A stretch of 64,000 nucleotides of DNA from Candidatus Accumulibacter propinquus (GTDB lineage Bacteria; Pseudomonadota; Gammaproteobacteria; Burkholderiales; Rhodocyclaceae): assembly GCA_016714935.1 (NCBI GenBank), contig JADKBU010000050.1:62001-126000 (forward strand), written 5' to 3'. Below, piece by piece: positions 55,497-64,000 of the stretch. The position numbers were made by a program, and so were the translations under genes. Under the pieces are notes generated by a model. That model worked only from the letters and a program-made list of their open reading frames with translations. It was not told the origin of the DNA and ran no database searches. Positions within the stretch are counted from its first letter, which is position 1. Every line of letters begins with the position of its first letter.

Positions 55497-56479
55497 TGCG
55501 AAGAGCGTGGATCGAACCTGGGGAGGCGATGGCTGTGGTGCAGCAATGCATCCTGGCCGGGGTGTCGCGTGCCACGATCTACGCTCAGCAAAAGCCTGCG
55601 GTGCTCGACGACAGCGAGTTGCTACACCGTCGCCTGATCGATGAGGAATACACCCGGCACCCGTTCTACGGCAGCCGGCGGATGGTAATCTTCCTCGGTA
55701 AAGCAGGTCACCTGGTCAATCGCAAGCGGGTTCAACGGTTGATGCGGCTGATGGGGCTGGCCGGCATGGCGCCGGGTCCGAACACGAGCCGGGGACACCC
55801 GGCGCACAAGGTCTATCCGTACCTGTTGCGCGGGGTTGCTGTGGTCAGGCCGAATCAGGTGTGGAGCACGGACATCACGTACATCCGCCTGCTGCGTGGC
55901 TTTGCCTACCTGGTGGCGGTGATCGACTGGTATAGCCGCAAGGTGCTCAGCTGGCGGATCAGCAACAGCATGGACGCGGTGTTCTGTGTGGATTGCTTGG
56001 AGGATGCCTTGCGCACCCATGGCAAGCCGGAAATCTTCAACAGCGATCAGGGCTCGCAGTTCACCAGCGAAGCCTTTACCGACGTGCTGACCCGCGAAGG
56101 CATCGTCATCAGCAGGGATGGGCGCGGGCGAGTGTTCGACAACATCTTCGTCGAGCGCCTCTGGCGGAACGTCAAGCATGAGGACGTCTATCTGAAGGGC
56201 TACACCACGATGGGCGAGTTGATGGTCGGCCTGACCGAGTACTTCGCCTTCTATAACGGCGAGCGCCCGCACCAGTCGCTGGGCGACCAGACGCCCCAGG
56301 GGGTGTATCGAACCGGTATCGGTGGCGGGGCAATGATCGTGGATAAATTCGGCGGCGCTGGGGGAGGAACCCCTGTTCCGCTACGCTCCACAGGGGTTCC
56401 CAGCAGTAGCAAGATCAACAGCCACAGCACAAACCAAAGCCAAGGCAACACCGGGGCAGCGCCGTCCAGCTGCTACTGA
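55496..56479 (+). CDS. IS3-family transposase OrfB (DDE integrase)
   Basis: 327 residues from the ATG at 55496, catalytic part. DDE residues are visible in VWSTDITYIR (D), IFNSDQGSQFTS (D) and ERLWRNVKHEDVY (E), with an HTH_21-type region (RRLIDEEYTRHPFYGSRRM) before them. The long glycine/serine/asparagine-rich C-terminus after PQGVYRTG is unusual for IS3 OrfB but occurs in some subgroups. In the frame this product is mainly made as OrfAB. Confidence 0.9.
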   Translation: MRRAWIEPGEAMAVVQQCILAGVSRATIYAQQKPAVLDDSELLHRRLIDEEYTRHPFYGSRRMVIFLGKAGHLVNRKRVQRLMRLMGLAGMAPGPNTSRGHPAHKVYPYLLRGVAVVRPNQVWSTDITYIRLLRGFAYLVAVIDWYSRKVLSWRISNSMDAVFCVDCLEDALRTHGKPEIFNSDQGSQFTSEAFTDVLTREGIVISRDGRGRVFDNIFVERLWRNVKHEDVYLKGYTTMGELMVGLTEYFAFYNGERPHQSLGDQTPQGVYRTGIGGGAMIVDKFGGAGGGTPVPLRSTGVPSSSKINSHSTNQSQGNTGAAPSSCY

Positions 56480-56494
56480 AGTCAAGTGCCCAGC

Positions 56495-59248
56495 TTAAAC
56501 AGACTTGATTCTTGTCTTGACTTCGGGGTCCACTTTAAATGTCTTGCTCGCACCCTGCCCCTGCAGGCGGTGAAGTTCCGTTCGGCATGACCCGCAGGAG
56601 GTGCCGCACTTGCGCTTGGCTTGCACTGCGGCAAGATCGAGACCGCTGGCAAGGTCAGCAACAATCTCGCTCTCGGCAACGTCAAAGCAGTTGCAGACAA
56701 TACGACCGCGCGCCGGACTCGAAGTGGGCGGTGCCGCGTAAGGAGCGAAAAGCCATTTGCGCAGATCCTGCGTGCTACCCCCACGCACGATGAGGTCCAT
56801 CAGCCAGTCCGTGCCACGGGTGCTTGCGCTGCACGGCTCCAGTGAGGCAGCCGTCCTCGATCAGGGCGCGCTTGGCGATGCCGCGTCGGCTGTCGTTGAA
56901 GGCCAGTGCGTCGAGCCTGTCCAGACCCATTGCCGCAGACAGTTCGGCGAGAAGATCCGCTGTCGGCAGGGCACCGCCCTCCCCCCTGCAAGCGCGCAGG
57001 ACGACTACTGAGGACTCGCGACCAGTCAGCGTCAGCGTAGCGTAATCGAAGCGGGACAACCAGGGTTGCAGGGCCGCGTGCAGCCCACCACGGCTTGGCC
57101 ACTCGTCGCGGCGAAGCGCAACGAGTGGCCAGGCCGTGGCGAAACGCTCGACCTGTACCGCCGCGTGCTTGAGTTCGGGCTGGTGTGAAACGGGGTCGGT
57201 GACTGCCGGCATCAAGGCATTGACACCGAGGCCACTCATGAAGCGAGCGCCCCAGTGCATCGGCAGATAAGTCTGCGCCGGTCGCAAGCTGCTTGAGGCC
57301 GCTGCGTGGAGCAATAGCGAACCGCGCTTGCCTTTGACGCGCACCAGATCGCCGTTGATGAGGCCACGCCTTTCCATGTCGCGTGCATTCATTTCAAGCA
57401 CCGGCTGCGGCGCATGGGCGAACAGGCGCGGCACCACACCGGTGCGGCTCATCCCGTGCCACTGGTCGCGTAGCCGGCCGCTATTGAGATGCAGCGGAAG
57501 TCGCGCATCGCTCGCTTCGGACGTAGGGCGATGATGCACTGCCTTGAAGCAGGCACGGCCGCTGGCGGTCGGGAAAACACCGTCGGCGTACAGGCGCGGC
57601 GTTCCGGCGGCAGCACCTTCGCGCATCGGCCATTGCTGCGGGCCATTGTCGAGCAAGTCATAGGACAGCCCGCCGATGTCGAGGTCGCGGCCAACCGTGC
57701 TGGCGCGGTGCTCGTTGAAGATGCTTTCGGCGGTGGCATAGGGGAACAACGTAGTACTCTCTGGCTGCATCTGTCTTTCCAGCCGCTGCGCAAAATCCAC
57801 GGCAATGCGCCAATCGGCTCGCGCCGCGCCGGGCGGCGCTACAGCCGCGCGCACACGCGAAATACGGCGTTCGGAATTGGTTACCGTTCCCTCTTTTTCG
57901 CCCCAGCCGGCGGCCGGTAGCAGCAGGTCGGCGTAGGCGGCGGTGTCGGTATGTGGGCTGACCTCCTGGAGCACGACGAAGGGACAACCGGCCAGCGCCT
58001 CATGCACGCGCGTCAGGTCGGGCAGCGACTGGGCCGGGTTGGTGCAGGCGATCCACAGCGCCTTGATTTCGCCGCGATGAACGGCCTCGAATAGCCCCAC
58101 CGCCGTCAGGCCAGGCCGCGCAGGCACCTCGGGGACGCCCCACAGGCGCGCCACTTCGGCGCGATGTTCGGGATTGGCCAGGTCGCGGTGCGCCGAAAGC
58201 AGATTGGCCATCCCGCCGACCTCGCGACCGCCCATGGCATTCGGCTGGCCGGTCAGCGAGAAGGGCCCGCAGCCAGGCTTGCCGATCTTGCCGGTGGCCA
58301 GATGCAGGTGAATGATCGCGGCATTGTTGTCGGTGCCGTGGCTGGACTGGTTGAGCCCCTGGCAATAGAGGGAGAGCGCTGCCGGTGCCTGGCCGAACCA
58401 GCGCGCGGCGGTAACGATGTCTTCCGCTTTGACGCCGCAAATGTCGGCAGCCATCGCCGGCGTGTAGTCGCGCACCAGCGCTTTCAGCGCAGCGAAGCCC
58501 TCGGTATGGGCACCGATGAAATCGAGATCGCACAGGTCTTCCCAGAGCAGCACATGCAGCATGGCGTTGTAGAGTGCTATGTCGGTGCCGGGCAGAATGG
58601 CCAGATGCAGATCGGCCGCCTCGGCGGTGTCGGTACGGCGCGGATCGACGACGATCAACTTCATTTCCGGACGCGCCTTTCTGGCGTCCTCGATGCGACG
58701 GAACAATACCGGATGCGCCCAGGCGGTGTTGGAGCCGGCGATCAGCAGACAGTCGGCGTGATCGATGTCCTCGTAGGCGCAGGGTGGTGCATCGGCACCG
58801 AGCGTTGCCTTTGCAGCCCGACACCGCCGAACCCATGCACAGGCGAATTGGTATCGACGTTATTGGTACCGATCAGCCCTTTGGCCAGTTTGTTGAAGAC
58901 GTAGTAATCCTCGGTCAGCAACTGGCCGCTGATGTAAAAAGCAACGCTGTCCGCACCGTGCTCGGCGATCGCCTGCGCGAAACGATCGGCCGCGTAGTCG
59001 AGAGCCGTATCCCAACTGACCTGCTCACGCAGCGCCGCCTTCTCGCGCCGCAGTTGCGGATGCGTCAGCCGCTGTGCCAGTGCCTGCGGGGTGACGGTCA
59101 GATGCAGCGTATTGCCCTTGGTGCACAGCCGGCCAAAGTTGGCCGGATGCTCGGGATCGCCACGCACACCGGTAATGCGCGTCGCATCGTGCTCGATGAT
59201 GACGCCACAACCGACGCCACAGTAAGCGCAGGTGGATTTCGTTTCCAT
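56495..59248 (-). pseudogene. nasA: Assimilatory nitrate reductase catalytic subunit, frameshifted and with IS-altered C-terminus
   Basis: Cytoplasmic molybdopterin enzyme reducing nitrate to nitrite. The N-terminus (METKSTCAYCGVGCGVIIEHD) binds an Fe4S4 cluster. The Mo-bis-MGD body runs to about 56840, and the C-terminal BFD-like domain has Fe2S2 cysteines in CNCFDVAESEI and CGTSCGSCRTEL. Three single-base changes are needed: two at about 58843 and 58812, which restore NSRLCMGSAVSGCKATLGADAPPCAYEDID, and one near 56838. The last 12 residues (VDPEVKTRIKSV) and the stop lie inside the IS3 right end, so the native terminus is replaced, probably without touching the clusters. Last gene of the nrt-nir-nas cluster. 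Confidence 0.88.
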
Positions 59249-59297
59249 GATCCCTAACATCTCAGTTGAAAGCGCTCAGTCGATTAAAAAAAGCAAA

Positions 59298-59412
59298 CCA
59301 CCAAGACACCAAGTTGCCCGCAGGAAATCCTCTTGGGGGACACCAAGGTGGCACCAAGGAAAACCAGGTGAAAATTTCTTGGTGAATCTTGGTGTCCTTG
59401 GTGACTTGGTGG
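59298..59412. repeat. Large imperfect hairpin with CACCAAG repeats between nirD and nasA
   Basis: CCACCAAGACACCAAG (59298-59313) pairs with CTTGGTGACTTGGTGG (59397-59412), 15 of 16 bases. Further CACCAAGG/CTTGGTG units lie between them and can form a nested stem. The unit ACCAAG(G) occurs about eight times in both orientations. It looks like a dispersed intergenic repeat element inserted in the operon; it could also modulate nasA expression through RNA structure. Confidence 0.7.
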
Positions 59413-59447
59413 CAAATCTTTTTGATCTTCGTCATCTACTACCGGGC

Positions 59448-59759
59448 TTACGTCAGTTGCAACCACACCGCCTCAGACTCAACCTTGACGGCAAATCGGC
59501 GCGCACAGCCTTTGTCCGGCGCCACCGCCTGACCGTCCCTCAGACCAAGCTTCCAGCCATGCAGCGGGCAGGTGACAGTATCGCCATGGACGATACCCTG
59601 CGACAGAGGGCCGCCCCGGTGCGGGCATTTGTCGCGTAGGGCGAAGACCTGATCGTCTGCGCTGCGGAAGATGGCGATATCGCCTTGCGACGAGGCGGCG
59701 ATACGGCTGCCCAGCGGCGCGATGTCGCTGAGCAGGCAGACTCGGATCCAGTCGCTCAT
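59448..59759 (-). CDS. nirD: Assimilatory nitrite reductase small subunit (Rieske-type)
   Basis: 103 residues with the Rieske fold: MSDWIRVCLLSDIAPLGSRI, the cluster motifs CPHRGGPLSQG and CPLHGWKLGL, and DGQAVAPDKGC near the end. Both Cys-x-His motifs are complete, unlike some NirD proteins that have lost the cluster ligands, so it probably holds an Fe2S2 cluster. Its ATG overlaps the nirB stop (ATGA). It is the only gene of the cluster that reads without frameshift. Confidence 0.93.
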   Translation of the reverse strand: MSDWIRVCLLSDIAPLGSRIAASSQGDIAIFRSADDQVFALRDKCPHRGGPLSQGIVHGDTVTCPLHGWKLGLRDGQAVAPDKGCARRFAVKVESEAVWLQLT

Positions 59760-61927
59760 GCCGGTACCTCCTGGAGTTCGATGACTTCATATTCGCGGCG
59801 CAGCGCCGCTTGTTGCACCGCCTGCTGCCAGGGGTCTTCGTAGTCCTGCAGGGCAAACAGCAGGCGCTCGTAAAGCGTCCTGCGCCGCGCCGCGTCATCG
59901 ACCACCGCCGCCTTGACATGAGCGAGCCCGACGCGCGCAATGTAATGGCAGGTTCGCTCCAGGTAATAGCCTTCTTCGCGGTAGATCTGCAGGAAGGCGC
60001 CCGAGTATTCCATCACCTCCTCATCGCTCTTCACTTTGCACAAAAATTGCGCGACCTCGGTCTTGATGCCGCCGTTGCCGGCGACATACAGTTCGTAGCC
60101 GGAATCGACGCCGATTACGCCGATGTCCTTGATGCCGGCCTCGGCGCAGTTGCGCGGACAACCGGAAACCGCCAGCTTGACCTTGTGTGGACTCCACATG
60201 CCGAACAGCATTCTTTCGAGCTTGACGCCCATGGTCATCGAGCGCTGCGTGCCGAAACGGCAATGCTCGGCGCCGACGCAGGTCTTCACCGTGCGGAGGC
60301 TCTTGCCGTAGGCGTGGCCCGAGACCATGCCGGCGGCGCCGAGGTCGGCCCACACCCTGGGCAGGTCATCCTTCTTGATGCCGAGCAGGTCGATGCGTGC
60401 GCCGCCGGTCATCTTCACCGTCGGCACCTGGAATTTGTCGGCCACGTCGGCGATTGCGCGCAACTCGACGGGCGTCGTCAGCCCGCCCCACATGCGCGGA
60501 ATAACGCGTAGGTGCCGTCCTTCTGGATATTGGCGTGTGCCCGCTCGTTGATGAAACGCGACTGCGGATCGTCCCTGGCCTCGCCCGGCCAGCTCGAAAT
60601 CAGGTAGTAATTGAGTGCCGGGCGACAAGAGGCGCAACCGTTCGGCGTCTTCCATTCCAGCGCCTTCATGACCTCGGGAATGGTCAGCAGATGCTGGGTG
60701 CGAATGGCCTCGCGCACGCTGCCGTGGGAGTTCTCGGTGCATCCGCAAACCGGTTTGTTATTTGATTGCGCGGGGGTGTAGGCGCCACCGACGGTCGAAG
60801 CCAGAATCTGCTCGACCAGCCCGGTGCATGAGCCGCAAGAGCTGGAGGCCTTGGTGGTCTTGCGCACATCCTCGACGGTAAACAAGCCATGGGTCTTGAT
60901 CGCCTTGACGATGTCGCCCTTGCACACGCCGTTGCAGCCGCACACCTCCGCATCGTCGGCCATCGTTGCGGCATGCGCATTTCCGGCATGACCAACGTCA
61001 CCGACCGAAGAGTTCTGGCCGAAAACATCAGATGGTCGCGAATCTCGTGGATGTTCTGCCTGTCCTTGACCATCTTGAAATACCAGGCGCCATCGGCCGT
61101 GTCACCGTAAAGCACCGCACCGACCAGGTGTCGTTCCTGACCACCAGTTTTTTGTACACGCCGCCGGACGGGTCGTGCAGAACGATCTCGTCGGTTCCTT
61201 CGCCGCCGATGAAATTTCCGGCCGAGAACAGGTCGATACCGGTCACCTTGAGCTTGGTCGAGGTGACCGTACCCATATAGCGCGAGATGCCAAAGTTGGC
61301 CAGGTGGTTGGCGCACACTTTGGCCTGCTCGAACAAGGGTGCGACCAGGCCGTAGACAATGCCACGGTGGGCGACGCATTCGCCAACTGCATAAATTCGC
61401 GGATCGTAGGTCTGCATCGTGTCGTTCACTACAATGCCGCGATTGCAGTGGAGGCGTGCGGATTCAGCCAGCGCCGTGTTGGGGCGGATGCCGGCGGCGA
61501 CTACCACGAGGTCGGCGGGAATTTCCAGACCATCCTTGAAGCGCAACGCGGCAACGCGCCCCGACTCGCCACGGATCATCGCCTCGGTCTGCTTCTCAAG
61601 CAGGAACTTGAGCCCGCGCGCCTCCAGCGAAAGCTTCAGTATATCGGCTTCGCCGCCTTGTCGAGCTGACGTTCCATCAACCACGGCATCAGATGCACCA
61701 CGGTCACCTCCATGCCGCGCTGGCGCAGGCCATTGGCAGCCTCCAGCCCGAGCAGGCCGCCGCCGATCACCACCGCGTGACGATAGCGGCGCGCCGTTGC
61801 TATCATCTCGTCGGTATCGCGGATGTCGCGGTAACTGATCACTCCGGGCAGATCGGTTCAACAGCTCCTCCACGGCCCGCATGCCAGCCATGCCGTTGCC
61901 GACGACGACGAGTTTCTGCTTTTTCAT
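59756..61927 (-). pseudogene. nirB: NAD(P)H nitrite reductase large subunit, several frameshifts and an internal deletion
   Basis: Siroheme Fe4S4 enzyme reducing nitrite to ammonia, with FAD at the N-terminus. It starts MKKQKLVVVGNGMAGMRAVEELL at 61927 and then jumps to PGVISYRDIRDTDEMIATARRYRHAVVIGGG; about 90-100 residues of the FAD domain that should lie between are missing. Frame changes follow near 61650 (after MERQLDKAA), 61150 (RNDT / LVGAVLYGDTADGAWYF), 61030 (HLM / FGQNSSVGDVG) and 60511 (DGTY / RVIPRMWGG). The two BFD-like domains (CGCNGVC, CGSCTGLV; CGCTENS, CASCRPAL) and the siroheme site (CVGAEHCRFG, SGCPRNCAEAG) are present. As written no complete protein can be made. Confidence 0.85.
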
Positions 61928-61967
61928 GATGCGCTCTCCGCTGGGGAAGGTAGTCAGGGTCGCCACC

Positions 61968-62752
61968 CTACGCCGCCTTTTTCATCTGCTTGCGATATAG
62001 AAACTCGAACACTGCGGCACGGTATTCGGCGAACTTCGGGTCGTGAGCCAGGACCAGGCGATCACGCGGACGCTCCAGTTCCACGCTGAGAATCTCGCCG
62101 ATGGTTGCCGCCGGGCCGTTGGTCATCATCACGATGCGATCGGACAGCAGCACGGCCTCGTCGACATCGTGGGTCACCATCACCACCGTGGCGCCGGTCT
62201 TGGCCATCACGCCGTTCATCTCATCCTGCAGGCTGGCGCGGGTCAGGGCGTCGAGGGCGCCGAAGGGCTCGTCCATCAGCAGGATGCGCGGTTCCATGGC
62301 GAAGGCGCGGGCGATGCCGACGCGTTGTTTCTTGCGCCCGGAGATTTCGTGCGGGTACTTGTGCATGGCATGGGCCATATGCACCATCTCCAGCGCCGCC
62401 TCGACCCGTGCACGCAGCTTGACTTTGCCTTCCTTGCGGCCAAACACCTGCTCGACGCCGAGCATCACATTACCGAAGCAGGTCATCCACGGTAGCAGCG
62501 AGTGGTTCTGGAACACGACCGCCCGTTCGGGTCCAGGCCCCGGTATTTCCCGGTCAGCGCACAGCAGCACACCGCTGCTTGGTAGCGTAAGGCCGGCAAT
62601 CAGGTTGAGCAATGCCGACTTGCCACAACCCGAGTGGCCGATCAGGAAACCACCGCCTTCACTGATATCCAGATTGATATCGCGCAGCGCGGTGAATTTT
62701 CGCTCTTGGTATTGAAGGTCTGGCCGACGTTTTCAATTTTGACTAGGTGGCC
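61968..62752 (-). pseudogene. nrtD: Nitrate ABC transporter ATP-binding protein (NrtD/NasD-like), one frameshift
   Basis: ATPase of the nitrate uptake system, about 260 residues. The 5' part reads HLVKIENVGQTFNTKSE, then after a missing A near 62695 FTALRDINLDISEGGGFLIGHSGCGKSALLNLIAGL (Walker A GHSGCGKS). The rest is open: Q-loop VVFQNHSLLPW, a signature-like HEISGRKKQRVGIARAFA (slightly degenerate, ISGRKKQ in place of LSGGMKQ), Walker B ILLMDEPFGALDA and H-loop VTHDVDEA. No ATG is found at the expected start; the homology opens 8 bases after the nrtB stop. The altered ABC signature is worth verifying, because it could be an error or could impair ATP hydrolysis. Confidence 0.8.
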
Positions 62753-62759
62753 TGCCTGA

Positions 62760-63703
62760 TTAACGGTTCTCGTAAGTGAAGCGTCTGGCGAGCAGGAGCA
62801 GCATCTGCTCCAGTGCGAAACCGACGATGCCAATGACGAAGATGGCGATGACGATATGCTCGACCTTGAGATTGTTCCACTCGTCCCATACCCAGAAGCC
62901 GATGCCGACGCCGCCGGTGAGCATTTCCGCCGCAACAATGACCAGCCAGGCGGTGCCGATGGAAAGGCGGATGCCGGTCAGCATAGGGCAGCACGGCGGG
63001 AAAGAGGATCTGGTGATCACCTTGATTCCGGCAAGCCGAGGACGCGGGCCACATTGAGGTAGTCCTGTGGTACGCGCTGCATCGCCTTGCGCGGTGTTCA
63101 GGATCATCGGCCAGATCGAGCAGATGAAGATGGTCCATGTCGCCGCCGGGTCGGCCCGCTTGAACACCAGCAGGCCGATCGGCAACCAGGCCAGCGGCGA
63201 GACCGGTCGCAACAGGGCTGATGATCGGATCGAACATGCGGCTCGTGAAGGAGAAGCGACCGAGCAGAAACCCATTGAATGCCGATCGCCGCCGCGAAGC
63301 CGAAGCCGATACCGACACGCTGCAAGGAGGCCAGCACATTCCAGCCGATGCCCTGATCGTTCGGCCCATTGCGATAAAACGGATTGGCGAACAGTTCGAG
63401 CGCTGCATCCCAGGTCTTGCCTGGCCCCGGAATGTTGCCGGTCATGGTGGCCACCATGGACCAGAGGCCGGTCATCAGGGCGAGACCCAGCAGCGGCGGG
63501 ATCACCGCCTTGAAAAAATCGCGCAGCCGTTCACTGCCCCTGCCCGATCTGTCCTCAAGCGCCCCTACGGCAGGCGTTATTTCTGCGGGATCAGCCTGTG
63601 CTACGGTGACCTGCGCTGACGTATCGTGACCCCTGATCGCCACGTCAGCAGCCGCAGGATTCATCTCTGCCGTCACTGGTTTCAATGCCAAAACTGTACT
63701 CAT
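62760..63703 (-). pseudogene. nrtB: Nitrate ABC transporter permease (NrtB), multiple frameshifts
   Basis: Inner-membrane permease, about 310 residues. From the ATG at 63701-63703 (MSTVLALKPVTAEMNPAA) the frame is open through KAVIPPLLGLALMTGLWSMVA and FAAAIGI. Homology then moves between frames: FNGFLLGRFSFTSRMFDPII near 63250, PLAWLPIGLLVFKRADPAATWTIFICSIWPMILNTA to about 63095, further slips around 63080-62990, then MLTGIRLSIGTAWLVIVAAEML to the end (LARRFTYENR). At least four one-base changes are needed. The N-terminal 60 residues are polar, as in many NrtB proteins. A GGAG site lies before the start. Confidence 0.82.
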
Positions 63704-63733
63704 GTCGGGTCTCCATTTCCAGGTCAAACAAAT

Positions 63734-64000
63734 TCAGGCCATGATCTTGAACGAGGCCGCATATTTTTTCGGATCCTCGCCGTCCCACACCACCGTCGAT
63801 CAGCTTGTGGCTGCGCATGTCGCCCTTCGGAGCGCTACGCCGGCTGCAGCTGCCGCCTGCTTGTAGATGTCGATTCGATTCACCGCCTTGGCCACGGCCA
63901 GGTAATCGGGGTCGGACTTCAATAATCCCCAGCGCTTGTGCTGTGTCATGAACCACATGCCGTCCGACAGGTAGGGGAAGTTAACCGCGCCTTCGTTGAA
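63734..64000 (-). pseudogene. nrtA: Nitrate ABC transporter substrate-binding protein (NrtA), C-terminal part, frameshifted
   Basis: Read from the window edge: FPYLSDGMWFMTQHKRWGLL, then KSDPDYLAVAKAVNRIDIYK, matching the C-terminal third of NrtA. A missing base after GVAL near 63828 and another near 63795 restore PKGDMRSHKLIDG and VWDGEDPKKYAASFKIMA before the stop at 63734-63736. The signal peptide and nitrate-binding residues lie outside the window. First gene of the cluster as far as seen. Confidence 0.78.

Larger units (their letters stand above)
55133..56534 (+). mobile_element. IS3-family insertion sequence, apparently complete
   Basis: Ends are imperfect inverted repeats: the left end reads AGTGGCCCCG and, further in, GTTTAAGCTAGGC; the right end read inwards gives AGTGGACCCCG and GTTTAAGCTGGGC. 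The element carries overlapping orfA and orfB with a poly-A slippage site. A target duplication could not be identified with confidence. The right end lies inside the last codons of nasA. About 1.4 kb, as usual for the family. Confidence 0.8.

Noticed and set aside
40204..56534. CRISPR array in the defence-rich region
   Set aside because: No regularly spaced direct repeats of 24-40 bases and no cas genes were seen.

Overview
High-GC window from a betaproteobacterium. The gyrA-pheA-hisC order, RdgC, the SpoVR/YeaH/PrkA trio, an assimilatory nrt-nir-nas cluster, a fructose PTS with a three-domain FruB and an Aap-type amino-acid transporter would fit a Rhodocyclaceae / Candidatus Accumulibacter-like genome. 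This placement is inferred from gene content and protein resemblance, because there is no rRNA in the window.

Layout. 0-4 kb: hisC (cut by the window edge), pheA and gyrA on the minus strand. 4.4-8.5 kb: a lipoprotein, a Cache-type chemoreceptor and a DMT-family exporter. 8.5-16.2 kb: fructose unit on the minus strand, deoR-like regulator - fruB (EIIA-HPr-EI) - fruK - fruA (two IIB domains plus IIC) - LamB-like porin. 16.4-22 kb: DUF1499 protein, a 1465-residue hybrid histidine kinase and a VOC protein. 22-28.2 kb: orphan cheB, then spoVR, yeaH and prkA. 29.1-29.5 kb: an antitoxin with a truncated RelE/ParE-like toxin. 29.9-33 kb: aapJQM without the ATPase gene aapP. 33-40.2 kb: SdiA-regulated-like protein, ChaA-like antiporter, rdgC, htpX (frameshifted) coupled to an hpf-like gene, nhaR and a Tim44-domain protein.

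40.3-56.5 kb is accessory. It opens with a 5'-truncated ISAs1-type transposase and closes with an apparently complete IS3-family element. Between 41.3 and 49.4 kb is a tightly packed plus-strand defence island: XRE/ImmA-IrrE peptidase, DUF2130 stub, OLD-like ATPase-TOPRIM protein, type III methyltransferase mod, a broken DUF1016 (YhcG-like) nuclease gene and type III restriction subunit res. A class A penicillin-binding protein follows on the minus strand. After it come an HTH-nucleotidyltransferase/HEPN-like pair with a truncated HEPN, and a graveyard of remnants (IS91 transposase, HigA-like antitoxin, OxyR, VapBC).

56.5-64 kb is an assimilatory nitrate/nitrite cluster read leftwards: nrtA (partial), nrtB, nrtD, nirB, nirD, nasA. 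The IS3 element sits in the last codons of nasA. All of these except nirD need several single-base corrections to be read through, and nirB also lacks roughly 90-100 residues near its N-terminus. Clustered one-base indels here, in mod and in htpX look more like draft-consensus errors than independent biological decay, but the sequence alone cannot settle this.

The best candidate for an under-described system is the 41.3-49.4 kb island, where an ATPase-TOPRIM protein and a metallopeptidase-regulator appear to share an operon with a type III restriction-modification system.
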